Positions 34,004-42,418 of a stretch of DNA of 64,000 nt are shown piece by piece. Position 1 is the stretch's first letter, and every line of letters starts with the position of its first letter. Source of the stretch: Streptomyces venezuelae. Its GTDB lineage: Bacteria > Actinomycetota > Actinomycetes > Streptomycetales > Streptomycetaceae. Under the pieces are notes generated by a model. It was given only the letters and a program-made list of their open reading frames with translations, ran no database searches and was not told the DNA's origin. The stretch covers positions 4,240,001 to 4,304,000 of the forward strand of contig NZ_CP029193.1 of assembly GCF_008642355.1 (NCBI RefSeq), written 5' to 3'. Position numbers and translations under genes: made by a program.

Positions 34004-36250
34004 CTAGCCTCCGGACGGACGCCATCTCTGGGCCGCGCGCACCGCTGTGGCCGCGCCCCAGACGGCGAGGGCGGCGGAGCAGGCGAGGGCGCCGAGGCTG
34101 ATGGGGGCCACGCTCCAGGGGTCGGTTGCCGCGACGCTCCGTACTGCTGCCGACAGCCACCAAGAGACGACCACTCCTGCGGCGGACGCAAGCACGGCCG
34201 GGAGGAAAAGCGACCATGCCGCTGCCGCGCGGTAGATGCGCGTATTGGCGGAGAGGACGCTGAGGGGTGCCAGGTCACGGCCGAATCGGAGGAATTCCGC
34301 CAGGGCTCCCGTGCCGGTGGCGAGGACGATGACGCCGATCCCGACGAGGGAAAGAAGGCGTAGCCAGCCGACGGCGGTGTTGAGTTTTCCGACGCTCCCG
34401 TAGTTGTTCACCTGTTGCACGGTGGGGGCCATGGAGAGTTCTCGGTGGGCGATTCTGCTGATTTCCGTCATCGAGAGCTGCCGATGGTCGTCACCCACGA
34501 TCAGCAGGCCTCGAGAAGCCGCGGACTCACGGGGAAGTTTCCCGACACCGCCCGGGTGCGCGGCAATGGACGCTCCACCCCATGAGCCGATGGCCTCTTG
34601 CAGGCGGGCGTCCACGGGGCCCGGCACTGCCGGGGTGTCGGCGGACCGGCAAGGGAGACCCACCTCCCGAAGTGCGGCGCAGGAACCGGCCACCTCGATG
34701 CGGCCGTGCTCCTTGACGGGCACCGCGGCCGACAGGGCGTGTACTCCTTCGGGCAGGGCGGCTTCGAAGGCGCGGAGCCGCTCCGGCGTTGCGTAGGGCC
34801 GCACCTTGAGGATGCTTGTCCCGACCCGATCCCGTGAGTCCATGGCCGCCTGCCCTGCCTCTGTCATCGCACCTGCCCACACCTGGGCCTGGACCGCGAC
34901 GGCGATGGCGATGACCAACGAGGCGACGAGCCGGGTGGCCGCCCGTGGGGAGGCACTCATCCGACGCCCGGACACGAGCAGGGAAGGGCTGCCCAGACGC
35001 TCCCCGAGCCGGGCGAGCAGGGGGCTGAGCCGGCCCATTGCCATGCCGACGATCGGGGGCAGGGCGGCGAGCGTGACGAGGCAGCCGACGGCGTACAGGG
35101 GGACGGTCATGCCGGTGGGGGCGAAGTCGACGATGCGTGCCGTGAACAGAAGGGCCGGTGGGAAGACCCACAGAGGCCACGTGCGGTGTCGCGCCGAGAC
35201 ACTCGTCGGTCGTGTCGACCGCGTACGGCGTGCGGCCGGTTGCAGGAGGACGACGCACGTCAGTACACCGAGCAGCACGGCGAACTGAGAGGCGCACACG
35301 GAAAGCAGCGCGCTTCGTGCGTCGTCGGCGGCAAGAGTGAAATCCACGACGGGAAAGGACGTGTTGCGCAGAAACAGGGGCAGAAGCGCGAGCGAGCCGA
35401 CGACAGTGCCGAGCCCCACAGGGGCGATCGCTTCCCCGAGAGTGAAACAGGTGCGCGCCGCTTTGCCCGCCCCTAGGGCCGTGAGCAGAGCGGTCCTTCT
35501 GTCTCGGGAAGCGGCACCGGCTCTGGCGGCAATGATCAGGAAGACGGTGGCAGGCAGAACGAATAAACCGGAGTAGGCGGAGTACAACTCGGACGCCCCG
35601 AAGAAATGGGCGTGCTCCCCGGTGAGTCCAGGAATATCCGGATCTCCGAAACCGGATATCTTCATCATTTCCGAGCGGTCAAGCATACGGCTGTCGGGGC
35701 GCGCGTAGACGAAGAATTCGGAAGGTGACTCCAGCCCTTCTTCGCCGATCATGCCGCCGAAACGGCCGTACTCGCGTCCTACGCCCGCCTCGCCACCGGC
35801 AGCCTTCAGCAGTGCGGGCGACACAAAGGCTTCACCCGGGTCGGGCCAGCGTGGCAACCCCGGAGGCGGTGCCGCACCGTCGGAGACCGGCTCCACGTAG
35901 GTGATGTCATACGGGTGGCCGTCGTGGGAGGAGATCGACCATTTCAGCAGGGCACGTGCGGGTTCACCCGGGTGAACGGTCAGGAGCCGAGGTGACCTGT
36001 CGGCACTTCGGTCCGCGCGTCCGTCGAACGACGACTGGGCGAGGACCAGTCCGCCGATCGCCAGGCCCAGCAGGGCCGTGGCAAGGGTCAGTGACCAGAG
36101 CCTGATCCGCCCGGCTTCCGCGCGCCGGGCAGCGGAGACACCGATCCGGAGCAGCCGACGGAGGAGCCCACCGCCGTCCGTAGTGCCCCTCTCGGCTGCG
36201 GCAGCCTTCCCGGATGCGGCCTCCGCGCTCGGTCTGCCCGCGGCGCTCAC
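34004..36250 (-). CDS. ABC transporter permease, FtsX/MacB-like
   Basis: A 748-residue membrane protein. One helix at the N-terminus (LWSLTLATALLGLAIGGLVL) is followed by a large extracellular domain (about 75-225), then helix groups (FVLPATVFLIIAARAGAASR, PVGLGTVVGSLALLPLF, SQFAVLLGVLTCVVLL), a second soluble domain and a final FtsX-type block (LLSLVGIGVIVLATGTGAL to SLGALACSAALAVWG). The duplicated FtsX layout matches exporters or mechanotransmission systems rather than importers. Its GTG overlaps the stop of the ATPase gene, so the two form one transporter. Substrate unknown; a peptide or lipid is possible. Confidence 0.82.
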   Translation of the reverse strand: MSAAGRPSAEAASGKAAAAERGTTDGGGLLRRLLRIGVSAARRAEAGRIRLWSLTLATALLGLAIGGLVLAQSSFDGRADRSADRSPRLLTVHPGEPARALLKWSISSHDGHPYDITYVEPVSDGAAPPPGLPRWPDPGEAFVSPALLKAAGGEAGVGREYGRFGGMIGEEGLESPSEFFVYARPDSRMLDRSEMMKISGFGDPDIPGLTGEHAHFFGASELYSAYSGLFVLPATVFLIIAARAGAASRDRRTALLTALGAGKAARTCFTLGEAIAPVGLGTVVGSLALLPLFLRNTSFPVVDFTLAADDARSALLSVCASQFAVLLGVLTCVVLLQPAARRTRSTRPTSVSARHRTWPLWVFPPALLFTARIVDFAPTGMTVPLYAVGCLVTLAALPPIVGMAMGRLSPLLARLGERLGSPSLLVSGRRMSASPRAATRLVASLVIAIAVAVQAQVWAGAMTEAGQAAMDSRDRVGTSILKVRPYATPERLRAFEAALPEGVHALSAAVPVKEHGRIEVAGSCAALREVGLPCRSADTPAVPGPVDARLQEAIGSWGGASIAAHPGGVGKLPRESAASRGLLIVGDDHRQLSMTEISRIAHRELSMAPTVQQVNNYGSVGKLNTAVGWLRLLSLVGIGVIVLATGTGALAEFLRFGRDLAPLSVLSANTRIYRAAAAWSLFLPAVLASAAGVVVSWWLSAAVRSVAATDPWSVAPISLGALACSAALAVWGAATAVRAAQRWRPSGG

Positions 36251-36945
36251 GCCGCTTCCTCGCTGGTCCCTGCCGGGTGCAGTGTCTCCTCGGCGAGAGT
36301 CACCTGCCGGTCGGCACGACCGGCCATGTCGGGGTCGTGCGTGACAAGGAGCAAGGCGCAGTCCCGGCTGCGGGGCAGTTCGAACAGCAGGTCTGCCACC
36401 GCGTCACGGTGAGCCCGGTCGAGGGAGCCGGTGGGTTCGTCGGCGAGGAGGAGAGGGGGGTCGTTGATGAGCGCGCGGGCCACCGCAGCCCGCTGCCGCT
36501 CACCTCCCGACAGGGTCTCCGTTCCGCTTGAACTCGTCGGCACCCCGAGGTCGTCCAGCAATTCAGCTGCTCGTTCATAAGCCTCCGTGCGCCGCATTCC
36601 GCTGAGGAGACCGGCCAGGGCGACGTTCTCGAGCGGCGACAGCTCCGGCAGCAGCTCACCGAACTGAAACACCATGCCGACGTTGTCCCGCCGGTGCCGG
36701 GCGAGTGCGCGAGCGGACATCCGCCCCACGTCGGCCCCGACGACGCGGACGCTTCCGGCATCGGGCTTCACCAGGCCGAGAACGCACATCAGCAGCGTGC
36801 TCTTGCCGCTGCCGCTGGCCCCGGTCACCGACATCGACTCGCCGGTCCGTAACCGGAGATCCACCTGAGCGAAAAGAAGCCGATCCGGAACACGGCACGC
36901 GAGGCCGCTCAGTTCGAGAGCCTCACGGCCCGTCATCTCTTCCAT
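36247..36945 (-). CDS. ABC transporter ATP-binding protein
   Basis: A 232-residue ATPase with Walker A GASGSGKST, Q-loop MVFQFGELLPELS, signature LSGGERQR, Walker B LLLADEP and the H-loop VTHDPD. The order and the L-L-P-x-L-S-P-L-E-N-V segment fit the MacB/LolD/FtsE group that pairs with FtsX permeases. The ATG at 36945 follows ggacacacacc; a longer frame starting at 37131 has no homology. Coupled to the permease by a four-base overlap. Confidence 0.92.
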   Translation of the reverse strand: MEEMTGREALELSGLACRVPDRLLFAQVDLRLRTGESMSVTGASGSGKSTLLMCVLGLVKPDAGSVRVVGADVGRMSARALARHRRDNVGMVFQFGELLPELSPLENVALAGLLSGMRRTEAYERAAELLDDLGVPTSSSGTETLSGGERQRAAVARALINDPPLLLADEPTGSLDRAHRDAVADLLFELPRSRDCALLLVTHDPDMAGRADRQVTLAEETLHPAGTSEEAA

Positions 36946-37523
36946 GGTGTGTGTCCTGCGTCCTTCCCGTCGTGCCGTCGGCCATTGCTCCTCTGGGAAC
37001 CGCAACGGCGTGAGCATCAGCGCAGGACGGGAAGGGCGTCGAGCGGCTCGTCCTGCCCTACTGTTGTGGTCGATGGGGAGGCGTCCTGTAACGGAGGCCG
37101 CCTCCCCATCACCATTCGCTTCTGCGGTCACTCATTGAGCCGGTGATCCGTGATGGCGTGACCCTGGAAGCTGTCCCACCCGCTGCAGTAGTCGGGCAGG
37201 GCGTTGCGCTCTTCACAAACCTGAGCCAACAACCACCGCTCTGATCCGATGAGGTCCTACCAGGGAGGGACCTGGGGCAGGGCAAGAGAGATGCTCAGAT
37301 GCGCCTGCCCGCCCCCTCGCTGGTGCCATTCACCATGCTGGAGCCGTGCGGCGGGCCGCCAGCGTCAGCTTGTTGTTCTGTGGCAAACGGAGGGTCGGCC
37401 AAATGGTGCTGAAGGGTGACTTAGCGCACTACGCTCCTGGCTGCTCATCGGGCAGGTGATGCCATGGGGCATGGGCACGGACTTGGGAGGGGCATCGGTA
37501 GGGCGGCGGTGAGGGCTGCACGC
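36946..37523. other. Intergenic region without a recognised gene
   Basis: 578 bases between the transporter unit and the LuxR array. Short open frames here have no codon bias. The sequence around 37140-37280 has lower GC and may be decayed coding DNA. It must hold the promoter of the transporter genes (minus strand). Confidence 0.45.
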
Positions 37524-38498
37524 TCAAAGGGCCCGGTCGAGGATTCCTGCCCGTGCGATCAGAAAGCCGAGTTGGGCGCGGCTGTTGCTGCCGAGAGTGG
37601 CGGCGAGTTTGGCGATGTGGACGCGGGCGGTGCGGATGTTCATGCCGAGCCGGTCGGCGATCTCGGCGTCGGTGAGGCCTTCGACGAGCAGGCCGGCGAT
37701 GGCCCGCTGCCGCGTGGTGATGCCGCCCTCCGAAGGCTGCGGCGCCGTTTGCGGCCACATGGGTGTGGCCAGGCGCCACAGGCGCCAGAAGGTGGTGGCG
37801 AAGTACTCGACGAGCGCCGGGTGGCGGAGTTCGAGCGCGACGCTGCGGTCCTTGCTCGCGGGGATGAACGCCACGGTCCGGTCGAAGACGAAGAGGCGCT
37901 CGGTGACCTCGTCGAGGGTGCGGGCCTCGGTGTCGCCGTCGAGTTGTTCGTAGTACGCGAGCACGGGCAGAGAATGGCGCGTTGTGTGCTGGTAAAGGGT
38001 CCGCATCCGGCATCCACGGGACAGGATCGCCTGGTCCCGGGGGAAGACTTCGGCCAGTGTCTCGGGCGGCCGGGTGCCTCCTGGCTGGACGGCGAGGAAT
38101 TCCTCGGTGGCCTCGTTCATGGCCCGGTCGATCGCCGTGTTGATGCGGGCGAGACCGTCCAGGACGGTGATGGACGGGGCGTCGGCGCCGGGGCCGATGC
38201 GCAGGTCGAGGGAGGCGAACGGCTCGAAGGCGGCGCTGAGCCGCAGTTCACGGCGGCGGGGTGTCCGGGCGCGGCTCTCGATGGACCGGAGCAGACGGGG
38301 CAGTGCGAGGGCGGAGGCGGTCGGGTGCAGCCATTGGAGGTCGTCGCGGCTCGGCTGCAGGAGGCCGAGGTCGACGAGGCAGGGAGCGGGTGCGGCGGCG
38401 CTGTTGTGGATCCGGCCTTCGCGCAGGGCGCGGGCGTAGACGGACAGTCCCGCCTCGCAGAGCTCTTCGGCGGTGTGCGATAAGTGCTTCGTGGCCAT
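37524..38498 (-). CDS. LuxR-type HTH regulator with TrmB-like sensor (array copy 4)
   Basis: A 324-residue regulator. The N-terminal 50 residues (ELCEAGLSVYARALREGRI, then CLVDLGLLQPSRDDLQWLHP) resemble a TrmB/winged-helix unit. The middle (about 95-240) is a degenerate sensor ending in FDRTVAFIPASKDRSVALEL and LVEYFATTFWRLW. The C-terminal LuxR HTH is GITTRQRAIAGLLVEGLTDAEIADRLG then IRTARVHIAKLAATLGSNSR. It lacks a receiver domain, so it probably senses a small molecule or peptide. GGAGGGGG precedes the ATG. It is the last of four tandem paralogues transcribed away from the decapeptide-repeat gene. Confidence 0.85.
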   Translation of the reverse strand: MATKHLSHTAEELCEAGLSVYARALREGRIHNSAAAPAPCLVDLGLLQPSRDDLQWLHPTASALALPRLLRSIESRARTPRRRELRLSAAFEPFASLDLRIGPGADAPSITVLDGLARINTAIDRAMNEATEEFLAVQPGGTRPPETLAEVFPRDQAILSRGCRMRTLYQHTTRHSLPVLAYYEQLDGDTEARTLDEVTERLFVFDRTVAFIPASKDRSVALELRHPALVEYFATTFWRLWRLATPMWPQTAPQPSEGGITTRQRAIAGLLVEGLTDAEIADRLGMNIRTARVHIAKLAATLGSNSRAQLGFLIARAGILDRAL

Positions 38499-38599
38499 GC
38501 GAGCCCCCTCCTGCCTGGTTGAAGCGTCGCGATTCTATGCAGGCTGTGAGCGGCCGGGCCGGATCCCGCGGGTGGAGTGACTGCTTCTGGACGGGGGTG

Positions 38600-39574
38600 T
38601 CACCGGTCCTGATCGAGGATTGCCGACTGGCCGATGAGGTAGCCGAGTTGGGCGCGGCTGTGGCTGCCGAGGATGGTGGCGAGTTTCGCGATGTGGACGC
38701 GGGCGGTGCGGATGTTCATGCCGAGGCGTTCGGCGATCTCGGCGTCGGTGAGGCCTTCGACGAGGAGGCCCGCGATGGTCTGCTGCCGGGCGGTGATGCC
38801 GTTGTCGACCGGTGGGTGCGCCGCCTTCGGCCACATGGGGGTGGCCAGGCGCCACAGGCGCCAGAAGGTGGTGGCGAAGTACTCGACGAGGGCGGGGTGG
38901 CGCAGTTCGAGGGCGATGCCGTCGTCTTTGCTCGCCGGGATGAATGCCACGCTCCGGTCGAAGACGAAGAGACTCTCGGTGACCTCGTCGAGGGTGCGGG
39001 CCTCGATGTCGCCGTCCAGCTCTTCGTAGTGGGCGAGTTCGGGAAGGCACTCGCGGGTCGTGTGCACGCGCAGGGTCCGCAGCCGGGCGCCGCGGGACAG
39101 GATCTCCTGCTCGCGGTCGCCGATCCGCGCCTGTGTCTCGGGCGGGCGGATCGCGCCGGGCTGGATGACGAGCACCTCGTCACGGGCCTCGGCGATGGCC
39201 TGTTCGATGGCCCCCTCGATCCGGGGGAGGCCCTGGAGGACGCGGATGGCGGGGGCCTCCCCGTCGGTCGGGGAGACGCTGTCGAGTCCGAGGAAGGACT
39301 CGAAGACCGCGGTGAGCTTCTCCTCGCGGCGGCGGTGCTGGGCCACCCGGTTCTCGATGGTGCGCAGGAGCCGGGGCAGGGCCACGGCGGGCGCGGTCGG
39401 GTGCAGCCACCGCATGTCGTCCGGGCCGGGGTGGAGCAGGCCGAAGTCGATGAGGCAGGGCGCCGCTTCGGCGTCGACGGCGCGGATCCCGCCGTCGCGC
39501 AGAGCACGGGCGTAGACGGCGGCTCCCGGCTCGCAGAGGTTCTCCACTCCGTGCGGTATGTGCTCCACGGGCAC
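38600..39574 (-). CDS. LuxR-type HTH regulator with TrmB-like sensor (array copy 3)
   Basis: A 324-residue paralogue of its neighbours, same domain order: ENLCEPGAAVYARALRDGGI at the N-terminus, a central domain with VLQGLPRIEGAIEQAIAEAR and FDRSVAFIPASKDDGIALEL, and the HTH TDAEIAERLGMNIRTARVHI. It is closest to copy 4: the blocks VEYFATTFWRLWRLATPMWP and TARVHIAKLA are shared nearly word for word. Start at GTG 39574 with AGGGAG upstream; an open frame continuing to 40477 is the antisense-free extension through copy 2 in another frame and is not real. Confidence 0.84.
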   Translation of the reverse strand: MPVEHIPHGVENLCEPGAAVYARALRDGGIRAVDAEAAPCLIDFGLLHPGPDDMRWLHPTAPAVALPRLLRTIENRVAQHRRREEKLTAVFESFLGLDSVSPTDGEAPAIRVLQGLPRIEGAIEQAIAEARDEVLVIQPGAIRPPETQARIGDREQEILSRGARLRTLRVHTTRECLPELAHYEELDGDIEARTLDEVTESLFVFDRSVAFIPASKDDGIALELRHPALVEYFATTFWRLWRLATPMWPKAAHPPVDNGITARQQTIAGLLVEGLTDAEIAERLGMNIRTARVHIAKLATILGSHSRAQLGYLIGQSAILDQDR

Positions 39575-39612
39575 GTTGCGCTCCCTGCGAGTTGGTTGAA
39601 GGGCCGGTGATT

Positions 39613-40536
39613 CTATGCGCCGTTGTCCCGGTTCAGCACCCCGGACCGCCCGATGAGGTAGCCGAGTTGGGCGCGGCTGTTGCTGCCGAGGGCGGCGGCG
39701 AGTTTGGCGATGTGGACGCGGGCGGTGCGTACGTTCATGCCGAGGCGTTCGGCGACCTCGGTGTCGGTGAGACCTTCGACGAGGAGACTCGCGATGGCGT
39801 GCTGGCGGGTGGTGATGCCGTTGTCCGAGGGGAGCTGTGCGGTCTGCGGGAACATCGGGGTGCCCAGGCGCCACAGGCGCTCGAAGATGCTGACGAGGTA
39901 GTCGATGAGGACGGGGTTCCGGAGTTCGAGTGCCTTGCTGCGGTCCTTGTTCGCCGGGATGAACGCCACTCTCCGGTCGAAGATGAAGAGCCGCTCGGTC
40001 ACCTCGTCCAGGGTGCGGACCTCCCTGTCCCCCCGCAGCCGTTCGTAGTGGGCGAGGACGGGCAGTGAGTGCCGGCTCGTGTGCTGGTACAGAGTGCGCA
40101 TCCGGCCACCCCTGGAGAGAAGGCGTTGTGCGATCGGGCGCGACTGTTCCAGCCCTTCGGCCAGCCGGACTCCGCCCGGCTGGATGGCGAGCGACTCCCG
40201 GCTGGAGGAGTCCAGCGCTTCGGCGACGGCCTGCTGGATCCGGGGGATTCCGTTCAGGACGGTGACGGAAGGGTCCGTGACCGGTGTCCGGCCGTCGCGG
40301 GCGATCGTCATCAGTGGTGCGAACTGCTCGGCCAGACGTGTCTGGCGGCGCATTTCCCGGGTGATGCGTTCCTGGAGGGCTTCGCGGAGCCGGGGCAGGG
40401 CGACGGCGGGCGGGGCGGGACGGAGCCGGGCGGGGTCCTCCGGGTCCGGGCGCAGCAGCCCGAACCGGACCAGGCACGGCGTGGGTTCGGCGTCCTCACG
40501 CGGTACGTGACGCTCCCGCAGGGCACGTGCGTACAA
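39613..40536 (-). CDS. LuxR-type HTH regulator (array copy 2), unusual start
   Basis: A paralogue of about 307 residues with sensor block FDRRVAFIPANKDRSKALEL and HTH TDTEVAERLGMNVRTARVHI. No ATG or GTG is available at the expected N-terminus. The homology (ELCEAGSELYARALRERHV) extends about ten codons upstream of the TTG at 40536, where only a CTG is in frame before the paralogue-like sequence ends. So it either starts at TTG or CTG, is translated by coupling with copy 1 (whose stop is about 50 bp upstream), or has lost its start. The rest of the domain structure is intact. Confidence 0.7.
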   Translation of the reverse strand: MYARALRERHVPREDAEPTPCLVRFGLLRPDPEDPARLRPAPPAVALPRLREALQERITREMRRQTRLAEQFAPLMTIARDGRTPVTDPSVTVLNGIPRIQQAVAEALDSSSRESLAIQPGGVRLAEGLEQSRPIAQRLLSRGGRMRTLYQHTSRHSLPVLAHYERLRGDREVRTLDEVTERLFIFDRRVAFIPANKDRSKALELRNPVLIDYLVSIFERLWRLGTPMFPQTAQLPSDNGITTRQHAIASLLVEGLTDTEVAERLGMNVRTARVHIAKLAAALGSNSRAQLGYLIGRSGVLNRDNGA

Positions 40537-40588
40537 CTCCGAACCCGCCTCGCACAGCTCGTCCGGCCGTGGGAGTGGGGTTCGGGGG

Positions 40589-41578
40589 TCACTTCGGGTG
40601 GCCCGGGTCGAGGATGCCCGACTGGGCGATCAGATAGCCGAGCTGGGCGCGGCTGCCGCTGCCGAGAGCGGCGGCGATCTTGGCGATGTGGGCGCGGCAG
40701 GTACGGACGTTCATCCCGAGCCGCCGGGCTATCGCCTCGTCGACGTGGCCCTCCACGAGGAGTTTGGCTATGGAGCGCTGGACTCCCGTGATGCCGTCGG
40801 TCGACGGAGCGTACGGCGCCTCCTCGAGCAAGGGGGCCGCTCGCTGCCAGAGTTGCTCGAAGACGTTGACCAGGTACTGGACGAGCCCCGGGTGGCGGAG
40901 CTCGAGGGCTGCCTGGCGGTCTTCGCGGGCCGGGATGAAGGCGACGGTTCTGTCGAAGATCATCAACCGCTCGATGAGCTCCTCGAGAGTGCGCACCTCG
41001 ACTTTCCCTTGCCGCATGTGCTCGGCATAGGCGATGGTGGCCTGACTGTGCCGCGCGGTGTGCTGGTAGAGCGTCCGCATCCGGATGCCGCGGTCGAGGA
41101 TGCGCTGACTCTGCTTCACGGCTTCGGTGACGATCTCCTCGCTGCGGCCCCCGCCGGGCTGCACCGTGATGACCTCCGACTGGCACTCGGCTATCGCGAC
41201 TTGTATGGCCGCGTTGATGCGACTCCCGCCCTCCAGGACGGTGATCGAATGCACGGCGGGCCGGTCCTGGGCACTGATGGCCATAAATGGCTCGAAAGTG
41301 TCGGAGAGTTCGTTCGCGAGGGTCCTCCGCTCCTGAATCTCCCGCTCGATGGGCCGAAGACGCTGCGCGAGGGCAGACGTCGGCGGAACGGGGCGGAGCC
41401 ACTCGGCGTCGTCGGGATCGGGATCGAGAAGAGCGAACTCCATCAGGCAGGGAGCGGCTTCCGCTTCCGCTCGCCGGATGCGTCCGGCCCGCAGCGCCGT
41501 GGCGTAGAGCCGCTTTCCCGCGTCACATAGTTCGGCCATGGCGTGTGGATGTGCCCTAATTGGGCTGTTTGTTGTCAT
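40589..41578 (-). CDS. LuxR-type HTH regulator with TrmB-like sensor (array copy 1)
   Basis: A 329-residue paralogue, the most diverged of the four: MAELCDAGKRLYATALRAGRI, central block FDRTVAFIPAREDRQAALEL and LVQYLVNVFEQLW, and HTH VDEAIARRLGMNVRTCRAHIAKIAAALGS. A GGGGGG run precedes the ATG at 41578. It is the first gene of the array and is divergent from the decapeptide-repeat gene with only 107 bp between the starts, so a shared regulatory region is likely. The lower GC at its start suggests a more recently acquired part. Confidence 0.84.
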   Translation of the reverse strand: MTTNSPIRAHPHAMAELCDAGKRLYATALRAGRIRRAEAEAAPCLMEFALLDPDPDDAEWLRPVPPTSALAQRLRPIEREIQERRTLANELSDTFEPFMAISAQDRPAVHSITVLEGGSRINAAIQVAIAECQSEVITVQPGGGRSEEIVTEAVKQSQRILDRGIRMRTLYQHTARHSQATIAYAEHMRQGKVEVRTLEELIERLMIFDRTVAFIPAREDRQAALELRHPGLVQYLVNVFEQLWQRAAPLLEEAPYAPSTDGITGVQRSIAKLLVEGHVDEAIARRLGMNVRTCRAHIAKIAAALGSGSRAQLGYLIAQSGILDPGHPK

Positions 41579-41685
41579 AGCTCCACCCCCCAGGGTCCTG
41601 AACGTGCAGGAACATGATGCATCGGTCCTGTGGTGTTCGCATGGCTGAATGAGCCATCGTCTTTGAAGGCCGGGGGAGAGTCGCT

Positions 41686-41952
41686 ATGGAAGTGAGGACG
41701 AAGCCCGCTATGCGCAAGGGAATGCTTCGCTCGGTACTTGTCTGTGCCTTCTCCGTTGGGTTGGCTGCCAGCGCCTTCAGTGGTCTCGATGCGCTCTCGG
41801 ACGCCGATGCCGCTGCAACGCACGCGTCGGAGTCGGGTGTGACGACCCAGGATGTCATCTGGAGCTCTTCCGCCAAGGGGGACGTCGTATGGGCGTCCGG
41901 CGGTAAAGGCGATGTCATTTGGTCGTCCGTTCCCAAGGGAGGCGCGGCATGA
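41686..41952 (+). CDS. Secreted small protein with three DV[I/V]W decapeptide repeats
   Basis: An 88-residue protein. Residues 1-43 form a Sec-type signal (basic MRKGMLR, hydrophobic SVLVCAFSVGLAASAF, cut likely after DADAA). After a linker come three exact 10-residue repeats: DVIWSSSAKG (56-65), DVVWASGGKG (66-75), DVIWSSVPKG (76-85), then GAA. The period is strict, with Asp, Val, Trp, Ser, Lys and Gly invariant. The mature peptide would be about 45 residues. GGGGGAG precedes the ATG at 41686. The stop overlaps the Rieske-like gene start (ATGA). No known family is recognised; a secreted signal, a modified peptide or a surface peptide are possible. Confidence 0.75.
   Translation: MEVRTKPAMRKGMLRSVLVCAFSVGLAASAFSGLDALSDADAAATHASESGVTTQDVIWSSSAKGDVVWASGGKGDVIWSSVPKGGAA
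41851..41940 (+). repeat. Three in-frame 30-bp repeats
   Basis: Three tandem 30-bp units encode the decapeptide D-V-[I/V]-W-[S/A]-S-x-x-K-G. At DNA level the units differ at many third positions (gatgtcatctgg, gacgtcgtatgg, gatgtcatttgg), so the amino-acid pattern is better kept than the DNA, which points to selection on the peptide. Confidence 0.8.
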
Positions 41953-42305
41953 GCACCCCTCCCGACGACCGCACTTTCCGTCGTGAAATGGCCACCGCCT
42001 ATCGATCCGGATGGCACTTCATCGACCTTGTGACCGCGATCCCCCACCGCGGCGACTCGTTGATGGTGACCCTGCTCGGGGAGCCGATCGTCGTCACCCG
42101 TGACGACGAGGAGGAGATCCGGGCCTACCGGTGCCTGCGGCGGCCCCGTGGGGCGCCCCAGCCCGTGCGGTGTGCCATTCGGTACGGGATGGTCTTCGTC
42201 AATCTCGACCGGCGCGACCACCAGATGGTCGGGCAGCAGGGCCAGCAGGACCCGGACGCCGTGAGCGTCCCGGACAACATCACAGCCACCCCCCGCAGTG
42301 CCTGA
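41949..42305 (+). CDS. Rieske-like small protein lacking the histidine ligands
   Basis: A 118-residue protein. GWHFIDLVTAIPHRGDSLMV followed by LLGEPIVVTRDDEEEIRAYRC resembles the start of Rieske [2Fe-2S] oxygenase domains (W-x-x-v ... G-E-x-x-V-V-x-R-D-x-x-x-x-I-R-A-x). In true Rieske proteins the next blocks are C-x-H and C-x2-H. Here they read Cys62-L-Arg and Cys75-A-I-Arg with RPRGAP and YGMVFVN around them, so both Cys are kept and both His are replaced. It may bind a different cofactor or none. The start overlaps the peptide gene stop by four bases, implying a joint function. Confidence 0.6.
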   Translation: MSTPPDDRTFRREMATAYRSGWHFIDLVTAIPHRGDSLMVTLLGEPIVVTRDDEEEIRAYRCLRRPRGAPQPVRCAIRYGMVFVNLDRRDHQMVGQQGQQDPDAVSVPDNITATPRSA

Positions 42306-42418
42306 CGCGATTCCCCCGTCGTTGTAAATCGCGCAGGTACTTCCCCCAGCAGCGGCGCCACCGTGGACCTGAACACGGTGGCGCCGCTGTGGTGTGTAGC
42401 GGGGGAGGGCCCGGGTAC

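Noticed and set aside
34004..42305. Reading the ABC transporter, LuxR array and peptide operon as one lanthipeptide-type gene cluster
   Set aside because: No LanB/LanC/LanM, radical SAM, protease or leader-binding (RRE) gene is visible and the transporter is separated by 578 bp; the link is left as a hypothesis in the findings only.
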